Positions 58,214 to 64,000 of a stretch of 64,000 bases of DNA are shown piece after piece (the first letter of the stretch is position 1; each line of letters opens with the position of its first letter). The position numbers and the translations under genes are program-made. This DNA comes from Xanthomonas arboricola (lineage in GTDB: Bacteria > Pseudomonadota > Gammaproteobacteria > Xanthomonadales > Xanthomonadaceae): contig NZ_MIGY01000002.1 of NCBI RefSeq assembly GCF_002940665.1, positions 1,014,683 to 1,078,682 of the forward strand. Reading direction: 5' to 3'. The notes beneath the pieces are model-generated. The model did not search any database and was not told the DNA's origin. It was given only the letters and a program-made list of their open reading frames with translations.

Positions 58214-58265
58214 GCGGCTGACAAAACCTAACTGCGCAGTAGGTGTAATGGCCGCTGTCAGCCGC
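58214..58265. terminator. Nested hairpin overlapping the peptide gene's stop
   Basis: GCGGCTGACA pairs perfectly with TGTCAGCCGC, and an inner imperfect palindrome (CCTAACTGCGCAGTAGG) sits in the loop. The right arm covers the last codons and stop of the Cys-rich peptide gene, so it could both end and protect that mRNA. Confidence 0.55.
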
Positions 58266-58461
58266 AGCAGTAGCAGACGTTGCCCTGTCCCAGGTCGCCG
58301 CCGAACTCCGGACATTCGGCTTTGCAGGCCCACGCACTACACGACTCGGTTTTCGGCTGTGCGTTATCGACCGCCATCACCTGGAACGCACCGAAACCGG
58401 TACTGGCCAGGAACGTGGCCGCCATCAACGCCGTCCGCAAGGTACCCCAACGCTTCTTCAT
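58258..58461 (-). CDS. Cys-rich small secreted peptide
   Basis: The 67-residue product has a signal-like N-terminus (MKKRWGTLRTALMAATFLASTGFGAFQVMA) and a 37-residue tail holding six Cys: SCSAWACKAECPEFGG and VCYCCG at the very end. I do not assign a family; the layout recalls small exported Cys-tailed peptides such as the NVEALA group. It starts 3 bases after the stop of a membrane-anchored thioredoxin-like gene, so the two form an operon and the thioredoxin may act on its cysteines. Confidence 0.75.
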   Translation of the reverse strand: MKKRWGTLRTALMAATFLASTGFGAFQVMAVDNAQPKTESCSAWACKAECPEFGGDLGQGNVCYCCG

Positions 58462-58464
58462 GGA

Positions 58465-59055
58465 TTACTCCTTCACCGTTGCCAAAGCCGCTGGCGCATC
58501 CGTGCGGCGCAAGGCGGCGACCAGGTCCTGCACCTGCTCCGTGGTATCGAAGACGCCAAGACGGGAATGGCGCACGCGCCCCTGCCCGTCGATGGCCATC
58601 AGCAGTGGCACGTTGCGCGCGCGAAACAGCATCAACGCGCGACGGTCGGTCAACGTGACCACCGGAAAATCGAAGCCATGCACATGCGCATAGCGCGCAG
58701 CCTGCGCCGCGTCGCACTGGCACACGCCGAGCAGCTGCGCGCGGCCGGGCAGATTGGCCTGTAACTGCTGCGCTGCATGCAGCACGGTGGGTGCCGAGCG
58801 CTGGCAGTACGGGCAGGTGGTGGTGAAGAAGAACAGCACCTGCGCCTGTCCCTGCGGCACGCCGAGCAGATGACGCTGGCCTTCGGTATCGGTGACCTCA
58901 ATGCGCGGCACGTACATGCCGTCGTACGGCGCGCTGATGCGGGCCTGCAACAATTGCTGCTGCGCGCGCAGCTGCTTGTTCTGCCATGCCAGCACGGCGA
59001 TCAATGCACAGGCAATCAGCAGCCCGATCCAGAGCCAGGGAAAACGTCGCGCCAT
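58465..59055 (-). CDS. Membrane-anchored thioredoxin-like protein
   Basis: One N-terminal helix (PWLWIGLLIACALIAVLAW) precedes a periplasmic thioredoxin/redoxin domain with the active site FFTTTCPYCQRSAP. A CQCD pair follows later, and the cis-Pro region is NVPLLMAIDGQG. The 196-residue size matches TlpA/DsbE-like reductases or oxidases. It is placed directly upstream of the Cys-rich peptide gene, its likely substrate or partner. The redox direction cannot be told from sequence. Confidence 0.82.
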   Translation of the reverse strand: MARRFPWLWIGLLIACALIAVLAWQNKQLRAQQQLLQARISAPYDGMYVPRIEVTDTEGQRHLLGVPQGQAQVLFFFTTTCPYCQRSAPTVLHAAQQLQANLPGRAQLLGVCQCDAAQAARYAHVHGFDFPVVTLTDRRALMLFRARNVPLLMAIDGQGRVRHSRLGVFDTTEQVQDLVAALRRTDAPAALATVKE

Positions 59056-59425
59056 GCCAGCTCCAGTAGCGTCACCAAGTCCGAGCCTTGCCCAGGCATG
59101 AGCTAATGGTCAATGGTGATATCGACAACTGGGATGCCGCGCGGTGCACGGCTGTGGAGGCGGTCACGCCGCTGCGCTTGGGCCTGCCAGTCCTGCAGCA
59201 GTTGGCGGGGGATCGATTGCGCAACTGCGACGCGGCGTGCCGATCAGCGACATACGCCGGGTCACGGGAGGGGCGCGTCCATGCGCGAAACGATAGACGC
59301 GTGGCCTGCCGCCGAGCGCACGCAAGCAACGCCGGCGTCGCTCGATGCTGACATGCAGCGTGGCCCCGACGCGCCTGCAGCAGCAGGCAGATACGCGTTC
59401 GGCTAGCGGGTGCTGGCCACGTCGG
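59056..59425. other. Intergenic region upstream of the thioredoxin gene
   Basis: No gene, repeat or clear operator is visible. ORFs on either strand here have no protein-like features. It should contain the promoter of the thioredoxin-peptide operon. Confidence 0.45.
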
Positions 59426-60346
59426 TCACTCGACGCCGCGTACGAACAGCAGCTCCAGATCGCGCATCGGCACGAAGTCGGCTTGCCTGAACTGGAAGGT
59501 CAGCGGGTCGATCTTTTTCAGCGCACCGTCGAAGCACAGGCTGAGAATGTCGCTTGCGGCCTGCTTGCGGATGGTCAGCTGGAAGTCCTTGATCGGGCCG
59601 TTCCAGTTCCTGCCGGTGGTCAGCACATAGCGCAGGTTGGCCCAGCCCAGGCCGTGCGCACGCTCGCGCCGCCGCATGCTGGCCTTGGTGGCCGGTTCGA
59701 CGCAGGTGCTCTTTGCATACGACTCCAGCAGGAACGCGCTGCTCTGCGGCACGCCGGTGGACAGGCTGGGCGCGTAGGCATGCCGGATCTGCACGCTGCC
59801 GCGTGCGGGAAAGACCTGTTGCCAGACGAAGTACTCGCTGAGCGTGAAGCGTGGTTGCTGGTCCTTGTCGATCCAGCGCGCCGGCAACGGCTTGCGCCCT
59901 CTCGGCACGTCGCCCGACTCGGCGAACGCCGCGATATCGTCGGTGCTCCAACCGGTTGCGGCCAACGCTTTGGAGATGTCGCTGCCATCGTCCAGCAGCA
60001 CCACCAGCTTGCGCGTGGTGGTCACCGGCTTGCCGTCCACCCACAGCTTGAAATCGGTCAGCTCGCTGTGATCGGCCATGCCGAAATACATCGGCGGCAT
60101 CGGGAAGGCGATCGGCACGCTCAACGCGCGCGCGCTGTGGTTGGTGAACACGTAGTCGACCTGCACCCGCTCCTCGCTGAGCAGCAGCGCTTCCTTGTCC
60201 ATGCTGATATCGGGCTGATGCAACAGCCGGATCGTGCCGTTGTCGTCGCCGAAGCTGCTGTCGTTGGCCTGCGCACTGCCGCAGCCGAGCGCGGCCAGCG
60301 CAAGGATCAGCCCAAGCGGACTGCGCGGAAAAGAAAATGGCTGCAT
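59426..60346 (-). CDS. Secreted DUF4424-like protein
   Basis: The protein has a signal peptide (MQPFSFPRSPLGLILALAALGCGSAQA) and a beta-rich mature part with VQVDYVFTNHSARALSVPIAFPMPP, RFTLSEYFVWQQVFPARGSVQIRHAYAPS and GPIKDFQLTIRK, which resembles the DUF4424 family of uncharacterised periplasmic proteins. The start is the ATG at 60346 with an AGGGG site; an upstream ATG adds 18 residues without a signal. Role unknown. It is divergent from the next gene. Confidence 0.65.
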   Translation of the reverse strand: MQPFSFPRSPLGLILALAALGCGSAQANDSSFGDDNGTIRLLHQPDISMDKEALLLSEERVQVDYVFTNHSARALSVPIAFPMPPMYFGMADHSELTDFKLWVDGKPVTTTRKLVVLLDDGSDISKALAATGWSTDDIAAFAESGDVPRGRKPLPARWIDKDQQPRFTLSEYFVWQQVFPARGSVQIRHAYAPSLSTGVPQSSAFLLESYAKSTCVEPATKASMRRRERAHGLGWANLRYVLTTGRNWNGPIKDFQLTIRKQAASDILSLCFDGALKKIDPLTFQFRQADFVPMRDLELLFVRGVE

Positions 60347-60490
60347 GGATCCCCTGGAGACCGGCACGCACCGACGCGCCGCAGGCGCACAGCATGCCAC
60401 GCAGCTGCCAATACCGCAGCGCGGGCATGCACGACATCAACCGCTCATGGCGTAGAGTCGCACGCCCCGCGCCTCCAATCCCACGCTCCG

Positions 60491-60988
60491 ATGCCGTCCT
60501 ACGTTTTCCTGCTGGCGGTCGCCGCCTGCCTGGTGCTGCCGCTGCAAGACGGCCTCGCTGCTGCGCCCGAGCGCAGCGAGCCTGCCGGCGTTGTCCCAAG
60601 CTGCACGGCCGATGCATACAGCAGTTGTCCGTCCTGGATGCCGTCGCAGCGGGAGATGCGCACGGTGCTTGCCGATTACTTCTGCGATGCCGCCGATCGC
60701 GGGCTGGTCCGGCCACGCGTGAGTCGCGTGGTGCGCGCCGAGACCTCCCAGATCACCTGCGCTGCCCTGGGTCCGGAACCGGATTCCAATATCGTCTGTG
60801 GAGGCGATATGCATTTCATTGGCCCCGACGGCCGTACCGATTTCGTCACCTTCAGCCCGACCATGCATCGTCAGGACGATGGGCGCTATGCGATCTACGA
60901 AGGCGAGGACGACAACGAAGACGCGGTGTGGCACGTGCCATCCCCACAAAGCGCGTCCAAGGTCTGCACGGGCCAGCCGTTGCGCTGA
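60491..60988 (+). CDS. Hypothetical secreted protein
   Basis: The 165-residue product has a signal peptide (MPSYVFLLAVAACLVLPLQDGLAAA) and five Cys in the mature part (for example VPSCTADAYSSCPSW and NIVCGGD), with an acidic stretch near the end (EGEDDNEDAVW). I recognise no family. It is convergent with the response-regulator gene. Confidence 0.6.
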   Translation: MPSYVFLLAVAACLVLPLQDGLAAAPERSEPAGVVPSCTADAYSSCPSWMPSQREMRTVLADYFCDAADRGLVRPRVSRVVRAETSQITCAALGPEPDSNIVCGGDMHFIGPDGRTDFVTFSPTMHRQDDGRYAIYEGEDDNEDAVWHVPSPQSASKVCTGQPLR

Positions 60989-61069
60989 TTGCCGTCTGCG
61001 CAGATGACCTCACGCGACGCGTCGCTGCGGCGATCGGTCTACGCACTGCAGGCCGGCTGACGAATCCGC

Positions 61070-61738
61070 TCAGTCTTCTTCGGGCGGCGGCAGCACGATG
61101 CCGTCGGCATCGATAGCGAGCTTGCCGGCCATCAGCACCGCCTGGGTGCGGTTGGTGACGCCCAGCTTGCGCAGGATCGCGGTGACGTGCGCCTTGATGG
61201 TGGCCTCGGACACGCCCAGATCGTAGGCGATCTGCTTGTTGAGGCGTCCGGCGCCGAGCATCTGCAGTACGCGGAACTGTTGCGGAGTGAGATCGCGCAG
61301 GCGCTGGCCCACTTCGCGTTCCTCGCTGTCGGTCGGCGGCAGGTTCTGCGCTTCGGCCGGGATCCAGCGCTCGCCATCGAGCACCGTGGCCAGGGCCCGG
61401 CCGATGGTGTCCGAATCGGCGGATTTGGGGATGAACCCGAACGCGCCATGGTCGATCGCACGCCGCATCACCGTCGGTTCTTCGCGCGCCGACACCACCA
61501 CAACCGGCAGCTGCGGGTGCAGCGAGCGCATGTGCACCAGCGCGCTGAATCCCTGCGCGCCCGGCATATTGAGATCCATCAACAACAGATCGGCGTCCGG
61601 TTGCGCATCGGCCAGGGTGTACAGCGCATCCACCGTGTCGGCCTCGAACAACTGCACCCCCGGCATCACACGCTGCACTGCCCCGCGCAAGGCCTCACGG
61701 AACAGGGGATGGTCATCGGCGATCAGCAGGGTGGTCAT
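61070..61738 (-). CDS. LuxR/NarL-type response regulator (CrbR/ErdR-like)
   Basis: The 222-residue protein has a receiver (LLIADDHPLF, phospho-acceptor D55 in LLMDLNMPG, VVVSA, FIPKSA) and a LuxR helix-turn-helix (LTPQQFRVLQML, NKQIAYDLGVSEATIKAHV). CrbR/ErdR regulators of this kind activate acs in other gammaproteobacteria, and acs lies 263 bases upstream in the same direction. No kinase is adjacent; the SLC5-type kinase at 42740 is the candidate partner. The start is the ATG at 61738. Confidence 0.85.
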   Translation of the reverse strand: MTTLLIADDHPLFREALRGAVQRVMPGVQLFEADTVDALYTLADAQPDADLLLMDLNMPGAQGFSALVHMRSLHPQLPVVVVSAREEPTVMRRAIDHGAFGFIPKSADSDTIGRALATVLDGERWIPAEAQNLPPTDSEEREVGQRLRDLTPQQFRVLQMLGAGRLNKQIAYDLGVSEATIKAHVTAILRKLGVTNRTQAVLMAGKLAIDADGIVLPPPEED

Positions 61739-61745
61739 TGAGGGG

Positions 61746-61995
61746 CCGGGAATCGGGAATTGGGAGTGGGGAATCGGGAATCGCAAAGGCAACAGCGAAG
61801 GCAGCAAGGCAAGCAACAGCAAGACGGCGACGGCGAGGTAACGGCGACGTCAGTGTGACGGGGTTGAAAATCAAGATCTGCAGTGGAGAGGAGTGGGCCG
61901 GGGACCGCTTTTATGAGTCCCCAATCCGAACATTTACTCCCCGCTCCTCAGGGAACGGCTCTAACCATTCCCCACTCCCGATTCCCCATTCCCGA
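61746..61995. repeat. Inverted GGGAATCGGGA-type repeats between acs and the regulator gene
   Basis: 61746-61782 holds GGGAATTGGGAGTGGGGAATC-like units, and 61965-61995 holds their reverse complement. The pair may form a long-range hairpin; no gene lies between. Confidence 0.65.
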
Positions 61996-62001
61996 CGCGC
62001 G

Positions 62002-63945
62002 TCAGCGCGCCAACCGTTCGCTCACCAACGAATCCACCACCGACGGGTCGGCCAGGGTCGAGGTGTCGCCGAGTTGGTCGGGTGCGTTTTCCGCGATCTT
62101 GCGCAGGATGCGGCGCATGATCTTGCCCGAGCGGGTCTTGGGCAGGCCCGGTGCCCATTGCAAATGATCCGGCGAGGCGATCGGACCGATTTCCTTGCGC
62201 ACCCAGGTCAACAGTTCCTTGTGCAGTTCCTCGCTCGGGGTTTCGCCGGCGATCAGGGTGACATAGGCATAGATGCCCTGGCCCTTGACGTCGTGCGGGA
62301 AGCCGACCACGGCCGCTTCGGCGACCTTCGGGTGCGAGACCAGCGCGCTTTCCACCTCGGCGGTGCCGATGCGGTGGCCGGAGACGTTGATCACATCGTC
62401 CACGCGGCCGGTGATCCAGTAATAGCCATCGGCATCGCGGCGGCAGCCGTCGCCGGTGAAGTAGCTGCCCGGATAGGTGCGGAAGTAGGTGTCGATGAAG
62501 CGCTGATGGTCGCCATAGACCGAGCGCATCTGGCCTGGCCACGAATCCAGCAGCACCAGGTTGCCTTCGGTGGCGCCTTCCAGGATCTTGCCTTCGGCAT
62601 CCACCAGCGCCGGCTGCACGCCGAAGAACGGCAGGGTGGCCGAACCCGGCTTGAGATCGACCGCGCCGGCCAGCGGCGAGATCAGGATGCCGCCGGTTTC
62701 GGTCTGCCACCAGGTGTCCACGATCGGGCAGCGACTGTCGCCGACCACCTCGTAGTACCAGCGCCAGGCTTCCGGATTGATCGGCTCGCCGACACTGCCG
62801 AGCAGGCGCAGGCTCTTGCGCGAGGTCTTCTTGACCGGCTCCTCGCCGTCGCGCATCAGTGCGCGGATCGCGGTAGGCGCGGTGTAGAAGATGCTGACCT
62901 TGTGCTTGTCGATCACTTCCCAGAAACGCGACACGGTCGGGTAATTGGGCACGCCTTCGAACATCACTGCGGTGGCGCCGTTGGCGAGCGGGCCGTAGAC
63001 GATGTAGCTGTGGCCGGTGACCCAGCCTACATCGGCGGTGCACCAATAGATGTCGTCCTCGCGCAGGTCGAACACCACTTCGTGCGTGTAGCTGGCAAAC
63101 AGCAGGTAGCCGGCGGTGGTGTGCAGCACGCCCTTGGGCTTGCCGGTGGAGCCGGAGGTGTAGAGGATGAACAACGGATCTTCCGCGTTCATGCGCTCGG
63201 GCTCGCACTCGGCCGGCTGGCCGTCGACCACATCGTGGAACCAGCGATCACGCGGTGCCTGCATCTCGACCGCACCACCGGTGTGACGCACAACGAGTAC
63301 CGTTTCCACGGTGTTGGTGCCGGGCAGTTTCAGCGCCGCATCGACATTGGCCTTGAGCGGAATCTTCTTGCCGCCGCGCAGGCCTTCGTCGGCGGTGATG
63401 ATCAGCTTGCTCTGGCAATCGATCACACGGTCGGCGATCGAATTGGCGGCAAACCCGCCGAACACCACCGAGTGCACCGCACCGATGCGCGCGCAGGCGA
63501 GCATGGCCACGGCGGCATCGACGATCATCGGCAGGTAGATGGTGACCCGGTCGCCCTTCTTGACGCCCAGGTTACGCAGCGCATTGCCGAGCTTGCAGAC
63601 GCGCTCGTACAGCTCGCGATAGGTGACCGGATAGGACTGCGCATCCGGGCTGTCGGGCTCGAACAACAGCGCGGTCTTGTCGCCGCGCGTGGCCAGCTGG
63701 CGGTCCAGGCAGTTGACGCTGGCATTGAGCTCGCCATCGCCGAACCAGCGGATATGGAAATCCTCCAGCGCGTAGCTGACGTCCTTCACCTGGGTGGGTT
63801 GCTTGAACCATTCCAGCCGCTGTGCGGCCTTGCCCCAGAATTGCTCGGGGTGTTCGATCGATTCGCGATACAGCGTTGCGTACTGCTCGCGCGTAATGCG
63901 CGCATTGGCGGCGAACGCGGGATCGACGGGATAAACCTCAGCCAT
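62002..63945 (-). CDS. acs: Acetyl-CoA synthetase
   Basis: Acs activates acetate to acetyl-CoA by way of acetyl-AMP. The 647-residue product has [20 protein letters not shown] (phosphate loop), [33 protein letters not shown] and the C-terminal lysine motif [10 protein letters not shown] that is adenylated or acetylated. The length matches E. coli Acs (652). A LuxR-type regulator gene follows, and acetate-switch regulation by a CrbS/CrbR pair is likely. Confidence 0.95.
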   Translation of the reverse strand: MAEVYPVDPAFAANARITREQYATLYRESIEHPEQFWGKAAQRLEWFKQPTQVKDVSYALEDFHIRWFGDGELNASVNCLDRQLATRGDKTALLFEPDSPDAQSYPVTYRELYERVCKLGNALRNLGVKKGDRVTIYLPMIVDAAVAMLACARIGAVHSVVFGGFAANSIADRVIDCQSKLIITADEGLRGGKKIPLKANVDAALKLPGTNTVETVLVVRHTGGAVEMQAPRDRWFHDVVDGQPAECEPERMNAEDPLFILYTSGSTGKPKGVLHTTAGYLLFASYTHEVVFDLREDDIYWCTADVGWVTGHSYIVYGPLANGATAVMFEGVPNYPTVSRFWEVIDKHKVSIFYTAPTAIRALMRDGEEPVKKTSRKSLRLLGSVGEPINPEAWRWYYEVVGDSRCPIVDTWWQTETGGILISPLAGAVDLKPGSATLPFFGVQPALVDAEGKILEGATEGNLVLLDSWPGQMRSVYGDHQRFIDTYFRTYPGSYFTGDGCRRDADGYYWITGRVDDVINVSGHRIGTAEVESALVSHPKVAEAAVVGFPHDVKGQGIYAYVTLIAGETPSEELHKELLTWVRKEIGPIASPDHLQWAPGLPKTRSGKIMRRILRKIAENAPDQLGDTSTLADPSVVDSLVSERLAR

Positions 63946-64000
63946 GGCACCCTCACTTGCGATGAACTTGTCGGAAGAGGACGTTGCGGCTGCCCTCGGT

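Overview
The window is high-GC gammaproteobacterial DNA that I read as a Xanthomonas chromosome. The L-fucose genes, the cellobionate phosphorylase locus, the glyQS/tatABC/hemH housekeeping block and a perfect Xanthomonas xyl-box all fit that genus. The fuconate dehydratase keeps the residue numbering published for X. campestris XCC4069 (K220, D248, E274, E301, H351). There is no CRISPR array, rRNA, tRNA or intact insertion sequence that I can support. Interspersed palindromic repeats and small inactivating indels are frequent.

Layout. 1-1400: decayed ground with folE2 and amiC remnants and an ORF broken by one C. 1615-3532: a secreted protein and a MASE1 membrane protein with a degenerate kinase end. 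3797-6649: xylose transporter and xylose isomerase behind a xyl-box. 7131-17310: ttcA, rdgC, a YgjP-type peptidase, hemH with an alpha/beta hydrolase, a YSC84 protein, tatABC, a membrane protein and a glutamine amidotransferase. 17839-24776: a GspE/PilB-type ATPase divergent from glyQ-glyS and a TPR-sulfotransferase. 24999-33561: a TonB-dependent receptor divergent from tamA-tamB. 33855-34952: three small ORFs, two resembling type II dehydroquinase without most catalytic residues. 35043-36773: a PQQ-type beta-propeller protein cut by an amber codon. 37347-41889: gluconokinase, a GPH symporter and a GH94 cellobionate phosphorylase. 42740-46189: an SLC5-PAS-kinase-receiver sensor. 46286-47048: mntP behind a manganese riboswitch. 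47638-56159: a complete L-fucose catabolic locus. 56517-58140: a frameshifted GH43 gene. 58258-59055: a Cys-rich secreted peptide with a membrane thioredoxin. 59426-60988: two secreted proteins. 61070-63945: a LuxR response regulator and acetyl-CoA synthetase.

Most pathway genes serve use of plant cell-wall sugars: xylose, oxidised cellulose fragments (cellobionate to glucose-1-phosphate plus gluconate) and L-fucose (to pyruvate and L-lactate). The SLC5 sensor kinase and the LuxR regulator beside acs look like a split CrbS/CrbR-type acetate-switch pair. The items I find most worth following are the dehydroquinase-like pseudoenzyme cassette, the Cys-rich peptide/thioredoxin pair, a REP arm translated inside glyS, and a family of long palindromes whose stems co-vary between copies.
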